From CBDDEI01 sp965226775 (GTDB lineage: Bacteria > Chloroflexota > Dehalococcoidia > SHYD01), in assembly GCA_965226775.1 (NCBI GenBank), contig CBDDEI010000002.1, positions 1,798,001-1,862,000 of the forward strand: DNA of 64,000 nt, written 5' to 3'. The notes under the pieces were generated by a model. That model did not search any database and was not told the DNA's origin. It was given only the letters and a program-made list of their open reading frames with translations. The position numbers and the translations under genes are program-made. The number at the start of each line of letters is the position of its first letter. Position 1 is the first letter of the stretch. Below are positions 43,632 to 61,109 of the stretch, one piece after another.

Positions 43632-44423
43632 ATGGCAACCAAAAACCACCTTATGAATATCCTTGTCATTGGCGACGTTGTAGGCACGCCCGGACGGAGA
43701 GTCATCCAGTCCTTTTTAGAAAGCCTACGCTCTGAACTCGATATCGACCTAGTCGTAGCTAATGGCGAGAATGCCGCTCATGGCCGGGGCATCACCGTCG
43801 GTCTCCTGGAACAGATGCTGAACTCTGGGGTAGACGTGGTGACAACCGGCAATCACGTGTGGGACCAGCGGGAGTTCCTGCCACACCTGGACTCCGATTA
43901 TCCTATCATCCGACCGGTCAACTACCCTGATGGCGTGCCCGGCCGCGGCTATCTCATAGCGCAGGATGTGCTTATTGTGAACGCGATGGGCCGCACATTC
44001 ATGCCAGCGGTCGACTGCCCCTTTCGGGCGATGGATAAGCTGCTCTCTACGTTCAGCACCCTCCCCCGTACTATCCTGGTGGACTTCCATGCGGAGGCTA
44101 CCTCAGAGAAGGTCGCTATGGGCTGGTACCTAGACGGTCGCGTGACCGCAGTGGTGGGGACGCATACCCATGTGCCTACCGCGGATGCCAAGATGCTGCC
44201 AATGGGCACAGCCTTTGTCACAGATATCGGCATGACCGGCCCTTGCAACTCTATCATCGGCAACGAGGTGGACGCCGTGCTTTCGCGCTTCCTTACCTCT
44301 ATGCCTACCCCGCTGCCGGTTGCGGAAGGCCCGGCCCTGCTGAATGCCATGGTCATAGAAGTGGACGACAAGAGCGGCCGCGCCCGCTCCATCAGGCGCA
44401 TTGAGCGCAGCGAGCGAGAATAA
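43632..44423 (+). CDS. YmdB family 2',3'-cyclic phosphodiesterase (calcineurin-like)
   Basis: It encodes 263 residues. The metallophosphatase core is GDVVGTPGRR, NGENAAHGRGIT, TGNHVWDQ, DFHAEATSEK and GTHTHVPTAD, all metal-ligand motifs of the YmdB/TIGR00282 family. B. subtilis YmdB hydrolyses 2',3'-cyclic nucleotides and affects RNA turnover and biofilm decisions. A second ATG at 43653 (MNILVIGDVVG) is the more typical N-terminus, but neither has a clear ribosome site. It precedes the PHP gene by eight bases. Confidence 0.92.
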   Translation: MATKNHLMNILVIGDVVGTPGRRVIQSFLESLRSELDIDLVVANGENAAHGRGITVGLLEQMLNSGVDVVTTGNHVWDQREFLPHLDSDYPIIRPVNYPDGVPGRGYLIAQDVLIVNAMGRTFMPAVDCPFRAMDKLLSTFSTLPRTILVDFHAEATSEKVAMGWYLDGRVTAVVGTHTHVPTADAKMLPMGTAFVTDIGMTGPCNSIIGNEVDAVLSRFLTSMPTPLPVAEGPALLNAMVIEVDDKSGRARSIRRIERSERE

Positions 44424-44431
44424 GCACCCGC

Positions 44432-45277
44432 ATGCACGTAGATTTACACATGCACACTACGGAGTCCGACGGTCGTCTGACTCCTACCCAGCTCGTTGAC
44501 CTGGCCGCCAGCAACGGCGCCAGAATCATCGCTATCACCGACCACGACTCCACCCAAGGGCTGGCAGAAGCCTACCGAGCGGCGGAGAAGCACCCTCAGC
44601 TCACTATTATCCCCGGCATCGAACTGAGCACGGACATTCCCGGCAGCGAGGTGCACATCCTGGGCTACTTTCTTGACTACAAGCGGCCAGCCTTCCAGGA
44701 CATTCTGAACAGTTTCCGGGATGCGCGGGAAGACCGCGGACGCCGCATGGTGGATAAGCTTGCAGAGATGGGCATGCCCATAAGTTGGGACCGCGTGCGG
44801 GAGCTGGCCGGTGGCGGCGATGGCGCAGTGGGCCGCCCACACGTAGCGCAAGCGATGGTGGAGGAAGGCTACGTGCCTGCCATCAAGGATGCCTTCGATC
44901 TCTATATTGGACGCACCGGGCCAGCCTATGCCGAGCGGCCAAAGCTCACTCCCCCGGAAGCGGTGAAGATGATCAAAGAGGTAGGCGGCCTTGCGGTGAT
45001 GGCCCATCCTAAGGATGTCTTGCCTAACCTGGAACCCATCTTGGAAGAACTCAGCAAAGCCGGCCTAGCGGGCATGGAAGCCCATTACCAGGGCTACGAG
45101 CCCGGCCTCGTCAGGCAGCTTGTGAACACGTGCAACGCGTACGACATCATTCCCTGCGGCGGCAGCGACTTCCACGGCTTCCCCGGCCGCATGGAGTTGG
45201 GCCCCGGCCAGGTGGACGTGCCCTGGGAAACCGCTGAACGCCTGTATGCCCTTAAGGGCGTACCAATCGCTTCCTAA
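44432..45277 (+). CDS. PHP-domain phosphoesterase
   Basis: It encodes 281 residues. It begins MHVDLHMHTTESDG, with ITDHDS and GIELSTDI, the metal-binding motifs of the PHP (polymerase and histidinol phosphatase) domain. It continues with VMAHPKDVLP and a C-terminal GGSDFHG. The closest characterised relatives are YciV/RNase AM-type 3',5'-nucleoside bisphosphate phosphatases. It sits between YmdB and fabZ and may be cotranscribed; both neighbours act on phosphodiesters or nucleotides only in part, so the shared function is not clear. Confidence 0.88.
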   Translation: MHVDLHMHTTESDGRLTPTQLVDLAASNGARIIAITDHDSTQGLAEAYRAAEKHPQLTIIPGIELSTDIPGSEVHILGYFLDYKRPAFQDILNSFRDAREDRGRRMVDKLAEMGMPISWDRVRELAGGGDGAVGRPHVAQAMVEEGYVPAIKDAFDLYIGRTGPAYAERPKLTPPEAVKMIKEVGGLAVMAHPKDVLPNLEPILEELSKAGLAGMEAHYQGYEPGLVRQLVNTCNAYDIIPCGGSDFHGFPGRMELGPGQVDVPWETAERLYALKGVPIAS

Positions 45278-45281
45278 GCCT

Positions 45282-45739
45282 ATGGTGCTCGGCCCTCGAG
45301 AAATCCAGGCCATCATCCCCCATCGCTGGCCGTTCCTGCTGGTGGACAAGATCATTGAGATCGAACCCGGCAAGCGGGCTGTGGGGATCAAACAGGTCTC
45401 CAGTGGCGAGATCTATTTCCAGGGGCATTTCCCCGACCTCCCATCATGCCAGCGGTGCTCACCGTGGAAGCCCTCGCCCAAGTAGGCGCGATAGCGCTCA
45501 TGAGCCAACCCGAACACAAGGGGAAGGTGGCGCTCTTTGCCGGCATTGACGACTTCCGCTTCCGCAAGGCTGTCTTCCCCGGCGACACCCTGCGCCTGGA
45601 AGTGACGCTGGACCGCATCCGCGGCAACTTTGGCAAGGGCACCGGCCGCGCCACCGTTGACGATCAGGTTGCTTCTGAGGGCACTATCATGTTCATGCTG
45701 GCGCCACCGGATGCCGTTGCGCCGCCCCAGGGTTCATAA
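45282..45739 (+). CDS. fabZ: 3-hydroxyacyl-ACP dehydratase FabZ, broken by a -1 indel
   Basis: FabZ dehydrates beta-hydroxyacyl-ACP in fatty acid elongation. The first frame (ATG 45282) shows IPHRWPFLLVDKIIEIEPGKRAVGIKQV and QGHFPDLP. The catalytic-region continuation MPAVLTVEALAQVGAIALM is in another frame from 45446. Adding one C in the CCC at 45440-45442 gives DLPIMPAVLTVEA. The hot-dog-fold dehydratase would be 153 residues. The gene is generally essential, so an assembly error is favoured. Confidence 0.85.
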
Positions 45740-45778
45740 GCGGGCAGCCGCTGTTGGCGTTAGTGCAGGCAGTCCGCC

Positions 45779-46948
45779 GTGCTCTTTTTGAAAGACCGTC
45801 TAGTTACCTTCTTATGCTCGCGGCTGGCTAACCTCTTCCCCAGCTCAAAAGCCGTCCCCTCCCTTCCCGCTACCGCTCGCATTCTGGTCATCAAACCCTG
45901 TTGCCTGGGGGACATGCTCCTTGCAACCCCAGTCCTTGCCGTACTGCGCGAGCGCTTCCCTGCCGCTACCATTTCACTCGTCACCAGCCCCTGGGCTCGA
46001 CCCGCCGCGGAGGGCAACCCCCACCTAAGCAGTATCGAGACGTGGGACTTTCCCGCACGGGGCGGCATCCGGAGCTTGTGGGGATACTACCAACTCGCAC
46101 GCCGCCTGAAAGAGGGACACTTCCACGCCGCGGTGGTGTTGGACCGGTCACCGCTAGTGGCTATGGTGCCCAGGCTAGCGGGTATCCCTATCAGAGCGGG
46201 GTTAGACAGCGGCGGCCGCGGCTTTCCGCACACGCATCGCGTGTCCACCACACCGCTGCGCCACGAAGCCTCCCTCTACCTCTCCGCTGCGATGATGTTA
46301 ATCGGACAACCCGCAGACGCGTCACTGCTCTTCAAGCCCACCCCAGAAGACCAGCGCTGGGCAAACTCAGAGCTTGCGGAAAAAGAGCGTTGGATTGCCA
46401 TCCACCCCGGCGGCGGCGTAAATCCAGGCAGCACCCTCCTAGGAAAGCGCTGGCCTTTGGAACAGTACACAGCCCTGGCAGGACAGCTCCTGCTCCAGGG
46501 GCATTCCGTCGTGCTGGTAGGCCCGCCTGAGGACTTGGAGGCGGCGGACGTTATCCAGGAGCAGTCGCTAGCCTTTGTAAACCAGCACCAGCAGCGCACA
46601 CGCGGGGCGCGCCCCGGCCTGCTGCGTAACTACGCCGGTCAGACCAGCTTCGGCCAGCTGGCCGCGGTGCTGCAGCGGTGCAGCGCTTTTGTCGGCAACG
46701 ATACCGGCCCAATGCACCTGGCGGTAGCCGTAAACACGCCGGTGGTGGCGATCTTCGGCCCTTCCAAACCGGACGTTTACGGGCCCTATGACAAGCGCAG
46801 CCAGGTGATCTATCACGGAGAGGCGTGCCAAGGCTGCGTCTTCCGAGGCGGCCTGGCCGTGCAGTGCAAGCTGGCATACGCCTGCACCGCGGCGGCCGGC
46901 GTTGAGGAGGTGGAGAGCGCGCTCCTCTCCCTGCTCAACGCATCCTAG
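45779..46948 (+). CDS. Glycosyltransferase family 9 (ADP-heptosyltransferase-like)
   Basis: It encodes 389 residues from GTG 45779. GT9 architecture: N-terminal ILVIKPCCLGDMLLATPVLAVLRERFP, middle region with RAGLDSGGRGF, and C-terminal IHPGGGVNPGS..GKRWPLEQYTALAG and FVGNDTGPMHLAVAVNTPVVAIFGPSKP. This is the ADP-heptose:LPS heptosyltransferase (RfaF/RfaC/RfaQ-type) fold. It transfers a heptose or related sugar to a cell-surface glycan. Three such genes lie within 5 kb. Its acceptor cannot be known from the sequence. Confidence 0.88.
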   Translation: MLFLKDRLVTFLCSRLANLFPSSKAVPSLPATARILVIKPCCLGDMLLATPVLAVLRERFPAATISLVTSPWARPAAEGNPHLSSIETWDFPARGGIRSLWGYYQLARRLKEGHFHAAVVLDRSPLVAMVPRLAGIPIRAGLDSGGRGFPHTHRVSTTPLRHEASLYLSAAMMLIGQPADASLLFKPTPEDQRWANSELAEKERWIAIHPGGGVNPGSTLLGKRWPLEQYTALAGQLLLQGHSVVLVGPPEDLEAADVIQEQSLAFVNQHQQRTRGARPGLLRNYAGQTSFGQLAAVLQRCSAFVGNDTGPMHLAVAVNTPVVAIFGPSKPDVYGPYDKRSQVIYHGEACQGCVFRGGLAVQCKLAYACTAAAGVEEVESALLSLLNAS

Positions 46949-47021
46949 AGAGCTGATTGCCCCTCTACCTGGCCGATGCTAGGATACGGGTACGACCTCG
47001 TTTCGTAAGAAAAGAGCAGCT

Positions 47022-48179
47022 TTGAAAGAACTCGTGCGCCGCCGTTTGCTCCAAGTTGCCGGTAGAGCGCTGCGTCGCACGCCGGCAGCGCCTCGCGGCC
47101 TACCCCAACGCGTAGTGGTGCTCCGTCCCGACCACCTGGGCGACCTACTGCTCACCGCACCCGCACTCCGCCTACTCCGCACCCGCCTGCCAGAAAGCCA
47201 TATCTCCCTGCTGGTAGGCCCTTGGAACCGTGAAGCTGCTTCTCATATACCTTATGTCAACGATGTGCTTACACTGGACTACCCTTGGTTCGACCGCCAG
47301 CCCAAAGGCGCGCTCTGGGCACCCTATTTCCAACTACGCCAAGAAGCCGAGAGATTGCACCGCGCTGCCTTCGACCTCGCCCTGATTATGCGCCACGACT
47401 TCTGGTGGGGCGCATGGCTGGCAGCAGCAGCGGGTATCCCGCAACGAGCCGGCTACGACCTCCCAGAGGTCGCACCCTTCCTTACCACCGCACTCCCCTA
47501 TGCGTCCGGTCTCCACGAGACAGAGCAGTGCCTACGGCTGGTGCAAGCAGCAACGCCTAGTGAAGACAGCGCGATGCGCGCTACGTACGGGCTGGACTTT
47601 GTCCCCACGCCTGACGAACAGGCCTTTGCGGAGAGGTGGTTGCAGGAACACGGCCTAGCAGGCGCCATCGTTGCGCTGCACCCCGGCGCGGGCGCACCGG
47701 TAAAGCAATGGCCGTCAGAGCGCTTCGGTATGCTGGCCCAGCAGCTGGCCGCCGACCACCGCGTTGGCATTGTGGTCACCGGCGACACCCATGAGGCCGC
47801 CCTAGTGCAGAAAGTGGTTGCAAGCAGTGAAGAGGCTCACGCCGCTCCCCTGGTGGGCGCGAGTATCGGACAGGTGGCTGCGGTGCTCCAGCGGTGCGCG
47901 CTGGCCGTGGGCGGCGATTCCGGCATTCTGCACCTAGCCGCGGCAGTGGGCACACCAACGGTGCGGCTCTACGGCTCCGTGGACTCCCAGCGTTTTGGGC
48001 CCTGGGGCGCGCCTGAACAGCACCAAATCCTGCGGTCAGAGCTGGCCTGCGTGCCCTGCAACCGGCTCGACTTTCCAGCAGAAGAGCTGCCCTACCATCC
48101 CTGCCTTCGCAGTATCACCACGGACGCGGTGCTCCAATCCGTGGGAGCGATGCTGTCGCCCGTAGCGGCCGCTTTGTAG
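47022..48179 (+). CDS. Glycosyltransferase family 9, second copy
   Basis: It encodes 385 residues from TTG 47022. It starts with a basic stretch (MKELVRRRLLQVAGRALRR) and VVVLRPDHLGDLLLTAPALRLLRTRLP, then the nucleotide-sugar region LHPGAGAPVKQWPSERF and AVGGDSGILHLAAAVGTPTVRLYGSVD, then CLRSI near the end. Distinct from the gene before it (about a third identical by eye), so an old duplication with separate specificity. Two bases separate it from the GT4 gene, and both are likely in one operon. Confidence 0.88.
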   Translation: MKELVRRRLLQVAGRALRRTPAAPRGLPQRVVVLRPDHLGDLLLTAPALRLLRTRLPESHISLLVGPWNREAASHIPYVNDVLTLDYPWFDRQPKGALWAPYFQLRQEAERLHRAAFDLALIMRHDFWWGAWLAAAAGIPQRAGYDLPEVAPFLTTALPYASGLHETEQCLRLVQAATPSEDSAMRATYGLDFVPTPDEQAFAERWLQEHGLAGAIVALHPGAGAPVKQWPSERFGMLAQQLAADHRVGIVVTGDTHEAALVQKVVASSEEAHAAPLVGASIGQVAAVLQRCALAVGGDSGILHLAAAVGTPTVRLYGSVDSQRFGPWGAPEQHQILRSELACVPCNRLDFPAEELPYHPCLRSITTDAVLQSVGAMLSPVAAAL

Positions 48180-48181
48180 CC

Positions 48182-49297
48182 ATGCGGATCGGCATCGACG
48201 CTAGCAGGGCGCTGATCTCGCAACGTACCGGCACGGAGAACTACTCGTTGCACCTCATCCGTCACCTCTTAGCTCAGGCTGAAGAGGAACGGTCGGAGGA
48301 CACCTTTGACCTCTACTGTCCGCAACGGCCGCCGGCGGGGCTCTTTTCCGACAGCCCTCTGGCCCGTGAGCGGATCATCCCTCTGCCGCGGCTGTGGACC
48401 CACGTGCGCCTCTCCCTGGAGATGCTGACGAACCGCCCGGACGTGCTCTTTGTGCCGGCGCATATCATCCCGCTCGTCCACCCGGACTCCTGCGTAGTGA
48501 CTATCCACGACCTGGGACATCTCTATTACCCGGAGACCTACCCCAAGAACACTCTGCGCTATCTGACCTGGGGCACGGAGCACAACCTCAAAGTTGCCCG
48601 ACATGTGCTGGCCGACTCCCAGGTGACTAAGCAGGACATCGAGGAGCGCTTCCACGTGGAACCTGAGCGGATCACTGTGGTCTACCCCGGCATCTCCGGC
48701 GAGTACCGCACCGGCCACACCCCCACCGCCATTGCGGGGGTTCGGGAGCGCTACGGCATCGATGGGCCTTACGTGCTCTACGTAGGCACGCTGCATCCCC
48801 GTAAGAACGTGGAGCGCCTATTGGAGGCCTTTGTTGCCGCCAAGCAAGAGCATGGACTGGCGGAAACACTAGTCATCGCAGGCCGGCTGGGATGGCTGCC
48901 GGAGGGCATTCTGCGGCGACTCAAAGATGCGGAACCATCGGTCAAGCTGGCGGGCTACGTGCCCGACAACGATCTCCCGCTGCTCTATGAGGGCGCCCGC
49001 CTCTTTGTGCTTCCATCGCTCTTTGAGGGCTTTGGCATGCCGATCCTGGAGGCCATGGCCTGCGGCACACCGGTGCTGGCCGCGGACAGCTCTTCCCTCC
49101 CTGAGGTGGTTGCCGACGCCGGCGCGCTCTTCAACCCCAACGATGTCGATCAGCTTGCCAGCTCTATCGCCTGGCTCCTGCAGCACCCGGCAACCCTCGA
49201 AGACTTCCGAGCGCGCGGGCTGGAACGAGCGCGTGAGTTCTCCTGGGACGTGGCCGCTCGCCGCACCCTGGACATTCTGAGGGCAGCCAGCAGCTAA
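48182..49297 (+). CDS. Glycosyltransferase family 4
   Basis: It encodes 371 residues with the GT-B fold. It begins MRIGIDASRALISQRTGTENYSLHLIRHLL; a donor-binding region with YVLYVGTLHPRKNVERLLEAF, PSLFEGFGMPILEAMACGTPVLAADSSSLPEV and the E-x7-E motif (EGFGMPILE) is visible. It uses a nucleotide sugar such as GDP- or UDP-linked mannose or glucose and retains configuration. It starts two bases after the preceding GT9 and five before the next, which argues for one operon. Confidence 0.92.
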   Translation: MRIGIDASRALISQRTGTENYSLHLIRHLLAQAEEERSEDTFDLYCPQRPPAGLFSDSPLARERIIPLPRLWTHVRLSLEMLTNRPDVLFVPAHIIPLVHPDSCVVTIHDLGHLYYPETYPKNTLRYLTWGTEHNLKVARHVLADSQVTKQDIEERFHVEPERITVVYPGISGEYRTGHTPTAIAGVRERYGIDGPYVLYVGTLHPRKNVERLLEAFVAAKQEHGLAETLVIAGRLGWLPEGILRRLKDAEPSVKLAGYVPDNDLPLLYEGARLFVLPSLFEGFGMPILEAMACGTPVLAADSSSLPEVVADAGALFNPNDVDQLASSIAWLLQHPATLEDFRARGLERAREFSWDVAARRTLDILRAASS

Positions 49298-49301
49298 CGC
49301 C

Positions 49302-50375
49302 ATGCAACGCATCCTTGTGGTCAAGCTGGCAGACATCGGCGACGTGCTCACCGCCACACCCGCGCTGCGGGCGCTGCGCATGCCTTCCCCCACGCCCACA
49401 TCACCGCGCTGGTGCCACCAAACTCCGCGGGAGTCCTGGAGGGATCCGCACTGACGGACGACCTCATCCTCTTTGACAAGCAGTCCTTTGAATCCGCAAG
49501 CGGCCTACTGCGGCCACGGGCTATGGGCAGTCTCGCCGGACTGGGGCTGCGGCTACGGCGTGCAGGATTCGATGCGATGCTCTTTCTGCACCACCTGACC
49601 ACGGCGGCCGGCGCTCGCAAATACGCGGGGCTGGCGGCGGCAGCAGGCGCGCCGGTGCGGGCCGGCCTGGATAACGGACGGGGTGGGTTTCTGACCCACC
49701 GCGTGCAGGATCAGGGGTTCGGAGCGTTCCACGAAGTAGAGTACAGCAACCAGGTGGTGCAGGCTGCTAGGCGTTGAGCCGGACTACGGCCCCCTCGCCT
49801 TCACGCTGCACGACGCCGACCTCTCACAAGCTGAGGAATTACTCAAGGGACACACCGGCAAGCCCCGCATTGCTGTGCATCCCGGCAGCGGCAGCTACAG
49901 TCTGGCCCGGCGCTGGCCCATCGAGCGGTTCACGGCACTGGCGAAGGGCCTGGTCGAGCGGCTGGGCGCGACGGTAATCGCCGTGGGCGGCAGTGATGAA
50001 CAAGCCCTGGGAAACGCTGTAGCGCAAGCGGCAGGAGAAACGGCGCTGGACCTGACTGGCCGCACGACGCTGCGAGAACTGGGTGCAGTGCTCCAGTCCT
50101 GCGATCTGCTGGTCTGCAACGATAGCGGAGTCATGCACCTTGCGGCGGCGGTGGGCACGCCGGTAGTCGCGCTGTTCGGTCCCTCCAACCACCGTGCATG
50201 GGGGCCGTGGTCGCCCGAAGCTGCTTCCACCGTGCTCCGGTCGGACTTGCCCTGTAGCCCCTGTTTCTACACCGGCCACTCCTTGGGCACGCCGGAGGGC
50301 TGTCCGGAGCGTACTTGCCTTCAACTCATTACTCCTGAGCAGGTCTTGGATGTCGTTCAGCGTCACCTCGCCTGA
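49302..50375 (+). CDS. Glycosyltransferase family 9, third copy, broken by two indels
   Basis: ATG 49302 opens RILVVKLADIGDVLTATPALRALR. The next residues HAFPHAHITALVPPNSAGVLE are in the -1 frame (one C missing near 49379). The frame changes again near GG 49770-49771 (one extra base) so that QVVQAASVEPDYGPLAF continues. IHPGSGSYSLARRWPIERF and CNDSGVMHLAAAVGTPVVALFGPSNH are the GT9 motifs, and it ends at 50375. Net change zero. About 357 residues. The adjacent WecG-like gene overlaps its end by 26 bases. Confidence 0.78.
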
Positions 50376-51108
50376 GCTAAGGGCCTGCCCTGTCCTGGGC
50401 GTACGCGTGCACGGGCTTACTCAAAGGGAAGCCCTCACCCAGATAGATACATTCATAGTATCTGGCAAAACCCACCAGGTGGTGACGGTGAACCCGGAGT
50501 ACGTGGTGATAGCCCAACAGAACGCCGCTTTCCGCAGTGTGTTGAACAACGCAGACCTAGCCTTGGTGGATGGCATCGGGTTGTCCTGGGCCACCTGGGC
50601 CCTCGGCTGCGGTTGGGCGCAACGCATTCCAGGAGTCGATCTGGTGGATGCGCTGGCAGCTCTAGCTGCGGAGAAGGAGTACCGAATCTTCCTCCTTGGC
50701 GCGCGAGCGGGAGTGGCGGAGGGCGCAGCTCAGGCGCTGCAGCAGCGCTACCCCGGCCTCTTTGTAGCCGGAACCTACGCCGGTTCACCCAAGATGGAGG
50801 ATGAGGAGACGATCCGCCTCCAGATCCAAGCGGCTGAACCGCACATCTTGTTTGTGGCGTACGGCGCGCCGGCCCAGGACCTCTGGATTCAGCGGATGCT
50901 GCCTCGCCTGGGCGTGCCTGTTGCCATGGGCGTTGGCGGCGCGTTCGATTACCTCAGCGGCGTACTGCCCAGAGCGCCGGGCTGGATGCGTAAGCTGGGT
51001 CTGGAATGGCTCTACCGGCTGTATCGAGAACCCCAGCGCTGGCGGCGCATGCTGCGCCTGCCCCACTTTGCGTGGATGGTATTGCGGCAGCGGCTGCAAC
51101 AGCGCTAG
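50350..51108 (+). CDS. WecG/TagA/CpsF-family glycosyltransferase (GT26)
   Basis: It encodes 252 residues from ATG 50350 (MSFSVTSPELRACPVLGV), with AGG six bases upstream; longer starts inside the GT9 gene lack support. Family motifs: VVTVNPEYVVIAQQN, LALVDGIGLSWATWALG, ERIPGVDLVDALA and VAYGAPAQDLWIQR..P.AMGVGGAFDYLSGVLPRAPGWMRKLGLEWLYRL. It transfers N-acetylmannosamine or a related sugar onto a lipid-linked GlcNAc, a typical step in teichoic-acid or ECA-like polymer assembly. Together with the GT9/GT4 genes this is a surface-glycan locus. Confidence 0.9.
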   Translation: MSFSVTSPELRACPVLGVRVHGLTQREALTQIDTFIVSGKTHQVVTVNPEYVVIAQQNAAFRSVLNNADLALVDGIGLSWATWALGCGWAQRIPGVDLVDALAALAAEKEYRIFLLGARAGVAEGAAQALQQRYPGLFVAGTYAGSPKMEDEETIRLQIQAAEPHILFVAYGAPAQDLWIQRMLPRLGVPVAMGVGGAFDYLSGVLPRAPGWMRKLGLEWLYRLYREPQRWRRMLRLPHFAWMVLRQRLQQR

Positions 51109-51182
51109 CGGCGCGCCGTTCCTATTGAGAGCGACTGCTGTGCTACACTGGCGGCGGTATTCTCCCTAGCGCAAACATACAG

Positions 51183-51744
51183 ATGACGCAACAAACCTCT
51201 CCCCTGTCCCAGGTTCCAAACTTCTGTCTCCGACATCCGGACACCGAGAGCAACCTGCGCTGCAGCAAGTGCGATTCCTACATCTGCCCGCGCTGCCTCG
51301 TCATGACCCCTGTGGGCGCCCGCTGTCCGGACTGCGCCCACGTGCAGGCGCTACCGCAGTTTGAGGTCAAGCCCATAGAGTACGCCAAGGGAACCGGGCA
51401 GCAGCGGGCGTAGCCCTGGTTGGCGGCGCTATCTGGGCCATCCTCCCCTTTGGCAATTTCCTGGGCTTCTCTTCGGTATTGGCGCGGGCTATGCTATTAG
51501 TGAAGGCATGAACGCGGCCACCAACCGGCGCCAGAGCACGGGACTCAAAATCATTGCCGCGTGTGGCGTGGTCCTAACCTTCCTTTTCTCGAAAGTAATC
51601 GGCATCATCCTGGCCTTTGGCATGCCTTCTAACCCTGAAGTGATCCCCGTGCTCTTCATTGCCGCATTCCAAGGGATGATGAGTCCCTTTACCTTGATCA
51701 TCGTTGGCCTTGGCGCATTCTTCGCGGTCACCAGGATAGGGTAG
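51183..51744 (+). CDS. B-box-type zinc-finger membrane protein, broken by two -1 indels
   Basis: The N-terminal frame has CLRHPDTESNLRCSKCDSYICPRCLVMTPVGARCPDCAH, a B-box-like zinc finger of eight Cys/His. After YAKG it stops. Adding one G at GGG 51396-51398 and one C near 51469 gives GVALVGGAIWAILPFGNFLGFLFGIGAGYAISEG, then the listed tail with two hydrophobic segments (IIAACGVVLTFLF and LIIVGLGAFFAV) to TAG 51744. The whole is a protein of about 188 residues with a cytosolic zinc finger and three or four helices; such proteins are common and of unknown function. Confidence 0.75.
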
Positions 51745-51753
51745 GCGTTAACT

Positions 51754-52761
51754 ATGCCCGATCTCACACAGTGGCCTGCCAAGTGGCGCGGCAAACGCAT
51801 CGTCGTGCTGGGTGACCTGTGCCTCGACGAGTACATCGTGGGCAAGGCCCAGCGCCTCAGCCGGGAAGCGCCGGTGCCGGTGCTGGAGTTCCAGGAGCGC
51901 TTCTCCATGCCGGGGGCAGCGTGCAGCCCCGCGCTGAACATCCAGGCAGTAGGCGGCAACGCGGCCTTAGTGGGACTGGTGGGCGATGATGAAGCTGGGC
52001 ATACGCTGCTGCTCACTCTGAACCAAGCTGGCATAGATACCTCAGGCGTAATTGTGGACGCCGCGCATAGCACTACCGTGAAGACGCGGGTGCTGGCCAG
52101 CCACCTCTTCCACACCAGATGGTGCGCATAGATAAAGTGGACAGGCAGCCCATAGGCCGCGCGACCGCGAACAAGCTGCGCGACGCCGTTGCCCGGGCCG
52201 CCGCTGAAGCGGACGCAGTCCTCGTTTCCGACTACCGCAGCGGCGTGGTAAGCGCGCCACTGGTGGCGAGGGCGGTGGAAGCAGCCAGGCAGCGGAACAT
52301 TGTGACTACGGTGGACTCTCAAGGAGAGTTTGCAAAGTACCGGGGCGCCACCCTGCTGCGCTGCAACAAGGAGGAGGCGGAGAGCTACCTTCGCCGTAGC
52401 CTCACCACAGACAAGGCCTTTGCTGCCGCTGCCGCTGCCCTACAAAGACCCCTCAACGTGGCCTCTGTGATTATCACGAGGGGCAGCGACGGCCTCAGTC
52501 TTACCGACGCCGCGGGGCAGAGCTACCACCTACGCGCCAGCAACCCCAGTGAAGTCTACGACGTCACCGGCGCAGGCGATGCAGTGATCGCGCTCGTTAC
52601 GTGCGGCTGACTGGGGGCTCAGACCTGTTCTCCGCGGCGCAGGTGGGCAACATTGCCGCAGGACTGTCGTGCGCAAGCTGGGCAATGCAACGGTGGCGTT
52701 ATCTGAGCTTACAGCCGCACTTACCGCTTACGACCGCGACCCACGCAACAGGGACGGGTAA
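51754..52761 (+). CDS. RfaE/HldA-like sugar kinase (PfkB family), broken by three -1 indels
   Basis: ATG 51754 gives VVLGDLCLDEYIVGKAQRLSREAPVPVLEF, which has the RfaE1 pattern of heptose-7-phosphate kinases. The region continues in other frames: MVRIDKVDRQ from 52119 (one base lost near 52110), VYDVTGAGDAVIALVTL, where a base is lost near 52600, and NIAAGLSVRKLGNATVALSELTA, where one is lost near 52668. TAA is at 52759. DVTGAGDA is the PfkB catalytic signature. A heptose kinase beside GT9 heptosyltransferases fits a heptose pathway. Another sugar substrate is possible. Indels suggest low-quality sequence here. Confidence 0.78.
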
Positions 52762-52774
52762 ACCCGCCCCTGTT
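52747..52774. terminator. Terminator at the end of the glycan locus
   Basis: Stem aacaggg-a-cgggt / acccg-c-ccctgtt with a short loop, followed by TTTCT. It overlaps the kinase stop and can serve rpoC from the other side. Confidence 0.8.
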
Positions 52775-52803
52775 TCTAGCTAACTTCAGCTTATAGCGGC
52801 AGC

Positions 52804-57222
<4,419 letters not shown>

Positions 57223-57230
57223 GTGCGCTC

Positions 57231-60932
<3,702 letters not shown>

Positions 60933-61055
60933 AACGAGCCCCTCCTTGGCAGAACTAAAGCAGGTTGAGCAGGATTCTCAGACACGCAAAACGCGGGTGT
61001 GATCTATTAACACTCTGGAAACCAGAAACCCGGGGGTTGGGAATGCCTAATAAGC

Positions 61056-61069
61056 CACTATACATAGTG
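61056..61069. promoter_or_regulatory. Palindrome in the rpoB leader, possible operator
   Basis: The 14 bases cactatacatagtg form a 6+6 inverted repeat about 5-18 bases downstream of the predicted transcription start on the minus strand. It could bind a dimeric repressor or form an RNA hairpin. Confidence 0.4.
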
Positions 61070-61080
61070 TGCGTCTTGAT

Positions 61081-61109
61081 AGAATAACTTTAACGCTAGC
61101 ACATGTCAA
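61081..61109 (-). promoter_or_regulatory. Promoter of rpoBC
   Basis: On the minus strand, TTGACA (61104-61109) and TATTCT (61081-61086) are separated by exactly 17 bases. The predicted start is near 61074, leaving a leader of about 140 bases before the rpoB ATG. No ribosomal protein gene precedes rpoB in this window. Confidence 0.8.
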
